A DNA stretch of 64,000 nt from Oscillospiraceae bacterium (GTDB lineage Bacteria > Bacillota_A > Clostridia > Oscillospirales > Oscillospiraceae), in NCBI GenBank assembly GCA_902786615.1, contig CADADE010000027.1, positions 69,122 through 133,121 on the forward strand, read 5' to 3'. Positions 34,405-41,665 of this stretch are shown here, piece after piece. The first letter of the stretch is position 1, and the number at the start of each line of letters is the position of its first letter. The notes under the pieces are model-generated. The model searched no databases. It was not told where the DNA came from and saw only the letters and a list, made by a program, of their open reading frames with translations. The position numbers and the translations under genes were made by a program.

Positions 34405-36443
34405 TCATTTCACGCTGAAAAGGATTTCGCCGTAGGAGGGGTAGGGCCAGTACTTTGCGCCGCAGCGCATCTCCATTTCGTCCACCACGGCGCGCAGGCT
34501 CTGCATGGCAGGGAAAACCCGGTCACGGTAGTAGCGGGCGACGGCGAGGCTCTCATGCCGGTTTTTGAGCCCCTCCATCGCGGTCTCGAGCGCGCGGCCG
34601 TGGATGGCGGCGGAGGCGGAGAGGCTGCTCAGCTCGCTGACGATGCGGGTCTCGTAGCTCACATCCATCGCGGGGGAGAGGGCCTTCTTCTCGTTGGCGG
34701 ACTTTGCCAGCGCCGCCGTGCAGGCGGAGACCGCGGGCAGGATATCCTTCCAGAGCATGTCCATCATGGTCAGTGCCTCGATGTGCAGCACCTTGGAATA
34801 GCCGTCCAGCTTCATCTCGCAGCGGGCGCGAAGCTCGGCTTCGCTGTAGATGCGGTGGCGCAGGAAGAGCGCCACGTTCTTCTCGTCCAGATAGTGGGGC
34901 GTGCAGTCCGGGGTGGAGGGATAATTGCTGAGGCCGCGCCGCTCCGCCTCGCGCGTCCACTCCTCGCCGTAGCCGTTGCCGTTGAAGATAATGCGGCGGT
35001 GGGTGCGGATGACCGTGCGGATGAGATCGTGCAGGACCGCGTCAAAGTCCTCGGCCTTTTCAAGCTTGTCGGCGTACTGGCGCAGGGACTCGGCCACGGC
35101 GGTGTTGAGCACCACGTTCGGCCCGGAGATGGACTGGGACGCGCCCAGCATGCGGAACTCGAACTTGTTGCCGGTGAAGGCGAAGGGGCTGGTGCGGTTG
35201 CGGTCGGTGGTGTCCTTGGGGAACTTGGGCAGCACATGCACGCCCACCTTGAAAAGCTCTTTCTCGCGGGAGCCGTAGGGCGCGCCCTTTTCGATGGCGT
35301 CCAGGATCGCGTTCAGCTCGTCCCCGAGGAAGATGGAAACGATGGCCGGGGGCGCTTCCGCCGCGCCGAGGCGGTGGTCGTTGCCGGCGGAGGCGACGCA
35401 GATGCGCATGAGATCCTGGTAATCGTCCACGGCCTGGATCACCGCGCACAGAAACAGCAGGAACTGCGCGTTCTCGGCGGGGGTCTCGCCCGGCTCAAAG
35501 ACGTTGACGCCGGTGTCGGTGGTGATGGACCAGTTGTTGTGCTTGCCAGAGCCATTCACGCCCGCGAAGGGCTTTTCATGCAGCAGACACACCATGCCGT
35601 GCTTGCGCGCGATGCGCTGCATCAGCTCCATGGTGAGCTGGTTATGGTCGGCGGCGATGTTGGTGGTGGTGAAGATGGGGGCCAGCTCGTGCTGGGCGGG
35701 GGCGGCCTCGTTGTGCTCGGTCTTGGCCATGACGCCGAGCTTCCGAAGTAATGGTCGTCCAGCTCCTGGCCCTTGGGCGGGCGCGCGCCGAAGAGGGTGC
35801 GGCCCGTGTAAATAAGGTCCTTGCGCCGCTCGTAGACGCTCTGGTCGATGAGGAAATACTCCTGCTCGGGGCCGACGGTGGTCTTGACGTAATGCACGTC
35901 CTCATTGCCGAAGAGTTTCAGCACGCGAAGCCCCTCGCGCTGGATGGCCTCCATGGAGCGCAGCAGGGGCGTTTTCTTATCCAGCGCCTCGCCGCCGTAG
36001 GAGCAGAAGGCCGTCGGGATGCAGAGCACGCCGTCCTTGATGAAGGCGTAGGAGGTCGGGTCCCAGGTGGTGTAGCCCCGGGCTTCGAAGGTGGCGCGCA
36101 GGCCGCCGGAGGGGAAGGAGCTGGCGTCCGGCTCGCCCTGAATGAGCTCCTTGCCGGAAAATTCCATGATGACCTTGCCGCCGCCTACGGGGGCGATGAA
36201 GCTGTCGTGCTTCTCGGCGGTGATGCCGGTCATGGGCTGGAACCAGTGGGTGAAGTGGGTCGCGCCCTTTTCGATGGCCCAGTCCTTCATGGCGTTGGCC
36301 ACCACGGCGGCAGCGGCACTGTCGAGGCGCTTGCCCTCGTTCATGGAGCGCTGAACCTGTCGGAACACGTCCTTGGGCAGTCGCTCCCGCATAACGGAGT
36401 CGTTAAAGACCATGCTGCCGAAAATTTCCGTGACTGTGTTCAT
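34405..36443 (-). pseudogene. glnN: Type III glutamine synthetase broken by a short deletion
   Basis: Glutamine synthetase III makes glutamine from glutamate, ammonia and ATP. Frame one (36443 down to about 35735) gives the N-terminal part to [12 protein letters not shown]; frame two continues with [47 protein letters not shown]-type FEFRMLGASQS and the complete C-terminus. In intact GSIII about 17-20 residues separate DDHYFG from KLGV; they are missing and the frame shifts. The junction AAGC can be read as the end of GGAAGC (Gly-Ser) or as the start of a Lys-Leu codon pair, the mark of a deletion between short direct repeats. Unless the read is wrong, no functional enzyme is made. Confidence 0.85.
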
Positions 36444-36477
36444 AAAAATTCTGCACCCCTTGCATATAAATTGGAAA

Positions 36478-36506
36478 ACCGGCAGAAGCGTCGCGCTTCT
36501 GCCGGT
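36478..36506 (-). terminator. Terminator-like hairpin in the glnN leader
   Basis: A perfect 12-bp stem ACCGGCAGAAGC/GCTTCTGCCGGT, 5-base loop, followed on the minus strand by TTTTCC. It lies between the glnN promoter and its start codon, so it could be an attenuator, or could stop the peptide transcript arriving from 36.6 kb. Confidence 0.6.
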
Positions 36507-36518
36507 CGCCGATGGTAA

Positions 36519-36547
36519 ATTATAAGATGGGATCGCGGATTTGTCAA
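36519..36547 (-). promoter_or_regulatory. Promoter of glnN
   Basis: Minus strand TTGACA (36547-36542), 17 bases, TATAAT (36524-36519): a perfect consensus promoter. Confidence 0.8.
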
Positions 36548-36588
36548 TGCATTTTGTGGGCGTGGGTCAGCGCCTGCTGTGCTTGTAT

Positions 36589-36723
36589 TTACCAGCCGCC
36601 GGTCGCGCCGCCGCTGCGGTCTTCATCTTTCCGGTCTTCAATTGTCGTTCCCTCACCGGGAGAAACGATGGAAATGCGGCCGCCTGCAACAAATTTGAGT
36701 TCTTTTTCATTGAGTATTTTCAT
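36589..36723 (-). CDS. Small double-glycine leader peptide (bacteriocin/RiPP-precursor-like)
   Basis: A 44-residue peptide not long enough for usual gene callers. Sequence in two parts: leader MKILNEKELKFVAGG (residues 1-15) and core of 29 residues that begins RISIVSPGEGTT, is rich in Asp/Arg in the middle and ends SGGATGGW. The leader has the pattern of GG-type leaders cut by C39-peptidase ABC exporters (polar helix with hydrophobics, then V-A-G-G). AAAGGAG stands nine bases before the ATG, an ideal ribosome site, and the reading frame is uninterrupted to TAA. No cognate transporter or modifying enzyme lies in the window. It sits upstream of glnN on the same strand in the toxin-antitoxin hotspot. 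Alternatives: a signalling peptide, or a leftover of a larger cluster. Confidence 0.62.
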   Translation of the reverse strand: MKILNEKELKFVAGGRISIVSPGEGTTIEDRKDEDRSGGATGGW

Positions 36724-36907
36724 TTTCGTAATCTCCTTTATTTACATCATTCAGTGTTTCTTTTTTGTTCTGTCCCTCAAGGACAGCCTGAGCATAACAC
36801 AGCGACTGTCACAGAAGGCGCACACGCCGCCATGATAAAAGGTCTAACCTACAAATCTGAGCCGCGCGGGTGCTGCGCGGCTCCGATTGGGTTCATTGTT
36901 CGATTGT

Positions 36908-36963
36908 GCGCCGCGCGGCTTACAGGCTCTCGCGGTCTGCAAAGCCGCGGTTTTTTGAAATAG
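36908..36963 (-). repeat. Partial copy of the AAA-CYTH gene 3' end (left direct repeat)
   Basis: 56 bases align with 37740-37794 at 47 matches, 8 mismatches and one gap. The block covers the last 13 or so codons plus 12 bases past the stop. The two copies bracket the second toxin-antitoxin module. The rest of 36724-36907 holds one GC-rich hairpin (36859-36883) and no gene. Confidence 0.75.
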
Positions 36964-36964
36964 A

Positions 36965-36993
36965 TTGCTTTTAGCAAGCAAATGTGCTATACT
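36965..36993 (+). promoter_or_regulatory. Promoter and operator of the second toxin-antitoxin pair
   Basis: TTGCTT (36965-36970), 17 bases, TATACT (36988-36993) with TGC extension. The palindrome TTGCTT-TTAGC-AAGCAA covers the minus-35 and is a likely antitoxin operator. Confidence 0.68.
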
Positions 36994-37025
36994 ATAGTCA
37001 GGAATCTGAAATCGAGGTGTGTCTT

Positions 37026-37343
37026 ATGGCAAGAGCAGCAACAAGGACGGCAAATGTTTTCACGCGCGTCGATCCCGAAACGAAAGAACAGGCGGAAGCG
37101 ATCCTGAATCAGTTGGGCATTCCTATGTCCCATGCGATCGGCATGTTCTTAAAGCAGATCGTAATGCAGCGCGGGATTCCCTTTGAGATGAAGCTTCCCG
37201 CCACAGTCCCCGCAGCGCTCGGCAGCATGACCAAAGAGCAGTTCGATATGGAGCTGCAAAAGGGCATGGACGATATTGCCGCCGGTCGCGTTATTGCCGC
37301 GGATGCGGTTGAAGCCGAGATGAAGCGCATTTACGGCGTATGA
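37026..37343 (+). CDS. RelB/DinJ-family antitoxin
   Basis: A 105-residue antitoxin. TANVFTRVDPETKEQAEAIL is the ribbon-helix-helix N-terminus, followed by LGIPMSHAIGMFLKQIV and GIPFEM as in other RelB/DinJ proteins; the C-terminal part is unrelated in sequence to the antitoxin at 33.8 kb, so partner specificity differs. GAGGTG precedes ATG 37026. Overlaps its toxin by four bases. Confidence 0.85.
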   Translation: MARAATRTANVFTRVDPETKEQAEAILNQLGIPMSHAIGMFLKQIVMQRGIPFEMKLPATVPAALGSMTKEQFDMELQKGMDDIAAGRVIAADAVEAEMKRIYGV

Positions 37344-37669
37344 GCATGAAAATCGTCTACACTCACACAGCCCGGCAAGACCTGCGGGAGATTTATGAAT
37401 ATATCTCCTTCACGCTCCTTGTCCCGGAAACGGCGCGTTCCCTCACGGGCAAAATCACGGCGGATATACGCTCCCTGGAAACGTTTCCTGAGCGCAATCC
37501 TTTGTACAAGGATGAACCGTGGCGCAGTCAGGGTGTACGCTTTTTACCGGTCAAGAACTATCTTGTCTTTTATACAGTGAACAACGAAACGGAAACCGTT
37601 TCCATTGCACGCATCCTGTACGGCGGACGCGACATCAGCAAGCAGCTTGAAGCGGACATTGAATTGTAA
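37340..37669 (+). CDS. ParE/RelE-family toxin
   Basis: A 109-residue toxin of the ParE/RelE superfamily: KIVYTHTARQDLREIYEYI is the plasmid-stabilisation N-terminus, LETFPERNPLY the helix-strand turn, and RFLPVKNYLVFYTVNNETETVSIARILYGGRD the C-terminal beta sheet ending in the R-I-L-Y-G-x-R-D box. ParE members poison gyrase and RelE members cleave mRNA; this box favours ParE but does not prove it. Encoded just after its antitoxin with a four-base overlap. Confidence 0.85.
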   Translation: MSMKIVYTHTARQDLREIYEYISFTLLVPETARSLTGKITADIRSLETFPERNPLYKDEPWRSQGVRFLPVKNYLVFYTVNNETETVSIARILYGGRDISKQLEADIEL

Positions 37670-37704
37670 CAGCAGCTCCCTGTCGATTTGGCAGGGAGCT
37701 GCTG
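37670..37704 (+). terminator. Terminator of the second toxin-antitoxin pair
   Basis: A perfect 13-bp stem CAGCAGCTCCCTG/CAGGGAGCTGCTG with a 9-base loop directly after the toxin stop. Confidence 0.75.
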
Positions 37705-37739
37705 TATTAAGAATTATCGTCCCGCGTCAATGCAAGCCA

Positions 37740-37794
37740 GCGCCGCGGCGCTTACAGGCTCTGACGATCCGCAAAGGCGCGGTTTTTGTAATAG
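37740..37794 (-). repeat. Right direct repeat (true 3' end of the AAA-CYTH gene)
   Basis: Homologous to 36908-36963; contains the stop codon of the AAA-CYTH gene and the short palindrome GCGCCGCGGCGC after it. Confidence 0.75.
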
Positions 37795-38852
37795 GGGTCG
37801 CCGGTCACCTCGCGGATGACCTCGATCTCCGGCGGCAGCGCCACGGGGTCGGCGCCGTAGGCGAAGAGGATGGCCTTGTCCTCGGCGAAGGGGTAGATGT
37901 CAAGCTCCATGCGGTGGCCGCCGTACTCGAAGCGGTACTTGAGCTTGCGCACGCTCCGAAGGCTGAGGTCTGCCTCCATGAGATAGGTGACGTAGTCCTT
38001 CTCGGAGATGGGCCGCTCCGTCACCCAGCGGGTGCCGTCCTCCCCCACGCGCTTGGTCGTGTAGAAGAAGAGCTGGTCGCCGAGACTCGACTGCTGGCGG
38101 ATGCGCCGCTCGACCTCCGGGTCGGAGGAGAGCAGATAGGTCTGCATCATCTCGATGGGCAGGACGCTGTACTTGCGGCTCAGCTCCGCGCAGTCCGGCA
38201 TGCGGACAAGATACTTCTTCTTGCCGGGCTCCGGCGCGCTCTGTCCCAGGATGCGGTAAATCTGCGCGACGGCGCGGTTGATTTTATCCTCAAAATCCAC
38301 AGAGTTGTCGATCACATAATGATTCGGATGCGGCGACCAGGCGCGCAGCGTCCTGTCGTCGGCAATGCGGGCCTCCTCGATGCCCTCATAGCGGGCGGCG
38401 TTGCCGTAGTTATAGGCGTATTCCGCCCCCTTGGCGCAGGTCACGAGATGCAGCACCGCGTCATAATGGCCGAGGATCTCCGCCTCCGTGCAGCCGAAGT
38501 GCGCGAGGGTCAGGGCAAACTGCTCGTCCGAGACATAGGCCTTGTCGTCCAGCACGGCGCGGTCATAGAGGATGAGCACCTTTTCCTCCGGCACCGTCTG
38601 CGCCGCCTTGATAGCGAGGCGCTCCTTGTGAAGCTGGTCGCCCACCACGAAATACTGGAAATTCTCCATGGACATGCAGTTCGGGAAGGGCCCGACGCCG
38701 AAGCCGGAAATCAGCTCCGTCGCGGTTTCGGGGATGGTGATGACCTTCCAGCCATCCTCGCTCTTAAACTCCTTGAGGACGCGGCTGATGAGCGTCGTCT
38801 TGCCCGCTGCGGGGCCGCCGGTCAGGACGATTTTGGTGATCTGCTTGGCCAT
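37752..38852 (-). CDS. AAA ATPase - CYTH domain fusion
   Basis: A 366-residue protein. Residues 1-205 are a P-loop NTPase of the AAA_28/NadR-like kind with Walker A LTGGPAAGKTT (10-20), ETATELISGFG and a DRAVLDDKAY segment. Residues 210-345 look like a CYTH (triphosphate tunnel) domain: KKKYLVRMPD, YTTKRVGEDGTRWVTERPIS, KLKYRFEYGGHRMELDIYPF with alternating charged strand residues. CYTH domains bind or cleave polyanions such as triphosphate; the combination suggests a kinase or phosphatase of a phosphorylated metabolite. AAGGAGGG precedes ATG 38852. Role unknown. Confidence 0.76.
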   Translation of the reverse strand: MAKQITKIVLTGGPAAGKTTLISRVLKEFKSEDGWKVITIPETATELISGFGVGPFPNCMSMENFQYFVVGDQLHKERLAIKAAQTVPEEKVLILYDRAVLDDKAYVSDEQFALTLAHFGCTEAEILGHYDAVLHLVTCAKGAEYAYNYGNAARYEGIEEARIADDRTLRAWSPHPNHYVIDNSVDFEDKINRAVAQIYRILGQSAPEPGKKKYLVRMPDCAELSRKYSVLPIEMMQTYLLSSDPEVERRIRQQSSLGDQLFFYTTKRVGEDGTRWVTERPISEKDYVTYLMEADLSLRSVRKLKYRFEYGGHRMELDIYPFAEDKAILFAYGADPVALPPEIEVIREVTGDPYYKNRAFADRQSL

Positions 38853-38913
38853 GGGACTTGCCCTCCTTGCACATTTCGCTGGTCTTGGTTTTCGTCGTTT
38901 TTTTCTATGTGAT

Positions 38914-38942
38914 ATTGTAACATCTTCCCTTTCTTTTTTCAA
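38914..38942 (-). promoter_or_regulatory. Promoter of the AAA-CYTH gene
   Basis: Minus strand TTGAAA (38942-38937), 17 bases, TACAAT (38919-38914). From here to 39118 I see no gene. Confidence 0.65.
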
Positions 38943-39118
38943 TGCAAAAGCGCGGACTTTCGTCTCAGCCGCACAGAGCGCGCTTCCTTCTTTTTCAAGC
39001 GCGGCGCGGCGACATATTTCGCGGGTCTGTGAAGAAACTATAATGCATACAGTACCGTCAAAGTGGGGAATTTATGCCGAAAATCCAACAAAAAACACAT
39101 GTCGGGACAGGTCATGTC

Positions 39119-39147
39119 TTGACGAAACGGGAAAATAGATGTATTAT
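39119..39147 (+). promoter_or_regulatory. Promoter of the zinc-ribbon membrane protein gene
   Basis: TTGACG (39119-39124), 17 bases, TATTAT (39142-39147). Confidence 0.65.
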
Positions 39148-39209
39148 GTCAATTAGTATTTCAGGCTTTTTCAGCCTCTCGTAATTGAAACAGAACGGAG
39201 GAACCCGTT

Positions 39210-39863
39210 ATGCCCATGATCCCTGAAGTAAAATGTCGGCGCTGCGGCGAGACATTTTCTTCCTTGCGCAGCCGCTGCCCGAACTGCGGCACCCGCCGGG
39301 TAACCCAGAGCAGCCGCACGCCGAGTCCGACCCCCGGAACGGTACAGGGTACAGCCGCCTATGAGCGCGCGGAAACCAATACCAAGTGGCAGATCATCTT
39401 CGGCCTGATCCTGGTCGCCGCCGTCGTCCTGGCCGTGATCGTGATGGTCACGACGAGCCTGGAGGGCGCGGACGTGAAGCAGCAGACCACCGTCATCACG
39501 CCGCCTGTTGTGACCCAGTATATTCCGCCCATTGAAGAGCCGCCCACGCCGCCTCCCACGCCCACGCCCACGGTTGAGGGTCTGCGCGTCATGTTCTTCA
39601 CCACCGAGATCCAGAGCGACTTCACCATCTGGGTGGACGACCCCATCGACCTGACCGTCCAGGTCATGCCGCTGACGCTCCAGGGCCTGCAGGTAAGCTG
39701 GCGCTCCAGCAACCCCGAGATCCTGACCGTCGAGAGTACGGACGAGTATGCCGTGCATGTGGAATGCCACGACAACGGAAGCCTCCCCAGCTCCGCCAAG
39801 CTCACCCTCACCTGCGCAGGGTTTGAGAAGGAACTCACGGTCTATTGCCGCCCGGCCAAGTAA
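39210..39863 (+). CDS. Zinc-ribbon, single-pass membrane protein with Ig-like extracellular domain
   Basis: A 217-residue protein I cannot assign to a named family. Visible parts in order: an N-terminal zinc ribbon with CRRCG (C9, C12) and CPNCG (C23, C26); a Ser/Pro/Thr linker; one transmembrane helix IIFGLILVAAVVLAVIVMV at about 63-81; a Pro/Thr-rich stalk (PPTPPPTPTP); and an 85-residue beta-rich domain with the Big_2-like pattern VSWRSSNPEILTVES. A cytoplasmic zinc ribbon with an outside Ig-like domain suggests a sensor or scaffold. Strong ACGGAGGA ribosome site. Confidence 0.7.
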   Translation: MPMIPEVKCRRCGETFSSLRSRCPNCGTRRVTQSSRTPSPTPGTVQGTAAYERAETNTKWQIIFGLILVAAVVLAVIVMVTTSLEGADVKQQTTVITPPVVTQYIPPIEEPPTPPPTPTPTVEGLRVMFFTTEIQSDFTIWVDDPIDLTVQVMPLTLQGLQVSWRSSNPEILTVESTDEYAVHVECHDNGSLPSSAKLTLTCAGFEKELTVYCRPAK

Positions 39864-39880
39864 ATGCGCATTCAATCAAA

Positions 39881-39911
39881 CTGCCCCACCCTCCGGTGGG
39901 GCAGTTTTCTT
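39881..39911 (+). terminator. Intrinsic terminator
   Basis: A 10-bp perfect stem CTGCCCCACC/GGTGGGGCAG, loop CTCC, then TTTTCTTT. Confidence 0.88.
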
Positions 39912-39918
39912 TAGGCTT

Positions 39919-39980
39919 GCCTCCCCCAGCCGCTTGCGGCGTTTGGGGGAGGGGAACCGCTTCAGCGGTGGAAGGGGTTC
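39919..39980 (-). repeat. Palindromic intergenic repeat, copy C (half element)
   Basis: GCCTCCCCC with GGGGGAGG, then GAACCGC-TTCA-GCGGT and GGAAGGGGTT. Same plan as copy B at 13995-14040. Confidence 0.5.
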
Positions 39981-40001
39981 GCAGGTCGGATAGCCTCTTA
40001 T

Positions 40002-40034
40002 TTGTCAACCATTATTGAATTCTGTGGTTGACAA
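40002..40034 (+). promoter_or_regulatory. BirA operator overlapping the bioY promoter
   Basis: TTGTCAACC (40002-40010), 15-base spacer, GGTTGACAA (40026-40034): a perfect 9-15-9 inverted repeat with the geometry of Firmicute BirA sites. The minus-35 TTGACA (40028-40033) is inside the right arm; minus-10 TTAAGA/TAAGAT follows at 40051-40057. Confidence 0.85.
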
Positions 40035-40090
40035 TGCAGCCTCGCCTGTGTTAAGATCGGCGCAGGACAAAAGAAAGAGGGCGTTTTCCC

Positions 40091-40648
40091 ATGAACAGCA
40101 AATTCACCACCCGCGACCTTGCCACCATCGCCATGGGCGTGGCGTTTATCGCCGTGTGTTCCTGGATCTCGATTCCGACGGCGATCCCCTTTACCATGCA
40201 GACCTTCGCCGTGTGCCTGGTGACGGCGCTCTTCGGCCTGCGGCGCGGCATGTGGACGGTCCTGTGCTACATCCTGCTCGGCGCGGTGGGCGCGCCGGTC
40301 TTCTCCGGCTTCAAGGGCGGCGTCGGCGCCCTGCTCGGCACCACGGGCGGGTATATCATCGGCTTTCTCTTCACGGCGCTCATCGTCGGCCTTGCCACGG
40401 AGAAGCTCGGGCGCTCGCTCCCGGTGCTGATCGGCTCCATGGCCGTCGGCATCCTTGTGTGCTATGCCTTCGGCACGGCCTGGTTCATGTACGTCTATGC
40501 GCGCAAGACCGGCCCCATCGGGCTCGGCACAGCCCTCGGCTGGTGCGTGATCCCCTACCTGCTGCCGGACGCGGTCAAGATCATCCTCGCAAGCGCGCTT
40601 GTGGGGCGGCTCTACCCGCTGGTGAACCGGGAGGTGCGCGCGGCATGA
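40091..40648 (+). CDS. bioY: Biotin transporter S-component BioY
   Basis: Substrate-binding membrane subunit of an ECF-type biotin transporter. 185 residues with six predicted helices; the family signature LGAVGAPVFSGFKGGVGALL at about residues 60-79 and TTGGYIIGFL after it are clear. It works with the shared ECF energy module (EcfA1A2T), which is not in the window. RBS GAGGG. Overlaps birA by four bases, and a perfect BirA operator covers the promoter, so biotin sufficiency should silence both genes. Confidence 0.93.
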   Translation: MNSKFTTRDLATIAMGVAFIAVCSWISIPTAIPFTMQTFAVCLVTALFGLRRGMWTVLCYILLGAVGAPVFSGFKGGVGALLGTTGGYIIGFLFTALIVGLATEKLGRSLPVLIGSMAVGILVCYAFGTAWFMYVYARKTGPIGLGTALGWCVIPYLLPDAVKIILASALVGRLYPLVNREVRAA

Positions 40649-41613
40649 CCCGTGACGAGGTACTGGACTTTCTCTGGAAGAACGCGGACGACTACGTCTC
40701 AGGCGAGGAGCTTGCGCGGAGGCTCTCCCTCAGCCGCACGGCGGTGTGGAAGGCCATCGGCCAGCTCCGGGACGAGGGGTATGAGATCGAGTCCCAGCCC
40801 AAGCGCGGCTACCGTCTGCGCTCGGTGAGCGATGTGCTCAGCGCGGACGGCGTCCGCCGCCATCTGCGGCATGGGGAGCTGCAATTGCAGGTGTACAAGA
40901 CCATCAGCTCCACCAACACGGTGCTCAAGGGTCTCGCCGCCGAGGGTGCGGGCGAGGGGCTTGCCCTGATCGCGGAGGAACAGACCACAGGCCGCGGGCG
41001 CATGGGGCGCAGCTTCTACTCTCCCCCGGAAAGCGGTCTGTATCTCAGCCTTCTGCTGCGTCCGGAGATGCAGGCCGTGGACGCCGTGCGCCTGACCGCC
41101 TGCGCGGCGGTGGCCGTGGCGGAGGCGATCGAGGCGCTATCGGGGCGCGAGGCGCAGATCAAATGGGTCAACGATATCTTTGTCGGCGGGCGCAAGGTCT
41201 GCGGTATCCTCACCGAGGCCAGCGTCGACTGCGAGAGCGGCATGATGCACTATGTCATCATCGGCATCGGCGTCAACACCCATGTCCCCGACGGGAACTT
41301 CCCGGAGGAGCTGCGCGGCATTGCCGGGGCGGCCTTCGGCTCAGAGCCCGTGCCGGAGCTGCGCTGCCGCCTCGCGGCGGAGATCCTGGACAGGCTGTCG
41401 GACTACGCGGCGGACCCCGCGGCCCCCGCGGTTTTCGAGGGCTACCGCAGGCGCTCGCTGGTACTGGGCAAGGAGATCAACATTCTCTCCCCCGGACGCG
41501 ACCCGCAGCCCGCCGTCGCGGTGGATCTGGGCGAGGATTATTCCCTGCTGGTCCGTCTGCCGGACGGCAGCACGCGCCGCCTCAATTCCGGCGAGGTGAG
41601 CGTGAAAGTATAA
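40645..41613 (+). CDS. birA: Biotin protein ligase / biotin repressor BirA
   Basis: Bifunctional protein: attaches biotin to carboxylase carrier domains and represses biotin genes when holding biotinyl-AMP. 322 residues: N-terminal winged helix (residues 1-60, SGEELARRLSLSRTAVWKAI), ligase domain with EEQTTGRGRMGRSFYSP (the biotinyl-AMP loop), KWVNDIFVGGRKVCGIL, and IGIGVNTHVP, and a C-terminal SH3-like domain. The presence of the DNA-binding domain agrees with the operator upstream of bioY, giving autoregulation of the operon. Confidence 0.93.
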   Translation: MTRDEVLDFLWKNADDYVSGEELARRLSLSRTAVWKAIGQLRDEGYEIESQPKRGYRLRSVSDVLSADGVRRHLRHGELQLQVYKTISSTNTVLKGLAAEGAGEGLALIAEEQTTGRGRMGRSFYSPPESGLYLSLLLRPEMQAVDAVRLTACAAVAVAEAIEALSGREAQIKWVNDIFVGGRKVCGILTEASVDCESGMMHYVIIGIGVNTHVPDGNFPEELRGIAGAAFGSEPVPELRCRLAAEILDRLSDYAADPAAPAVFEGYRRRSLVLGKEINILSPGRDPQPAVAVDLGEDYSLLVRLPDGSTRRLNSGEVSVKV

Positions 41614-41620
41614 GGGCAGC

Positions 41621-41654
41621 AAAAAATGACTGTGGAGACCCACAGTCATTTTTT
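41621..41654. terminator. Bidirectional terminator
   Basis: A perfect 15-bp stem with AGAC loop, bounded by A6 and T6, between convergent birA and phosphoribosyltransferase genes. Confidence 0.92.
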
Positions 41655-41665
41655 CGTATATCGCC

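Noticed and set aside
35622..35730. ATG near the start of the second glnN frame (MAKTEHN) as an independent gene start
   Set aside because: Coding similarity continues upstream of it (KLGV) and no ribosome site is present; the two frames are halves of one broken gene.
36832..36963. 43-codon plus-strand frame in the glnN-antitoxin gap
   Set aside because: No ribosome site; its second half is the duplicated 3' end of the AAA-CYTH gene read in antisense.
39074..39181. 35-codon frame before the zinc-ribbon gene
   Set aside because: It spans the promoter of the next gene and its peptide has no leader or domain feature.
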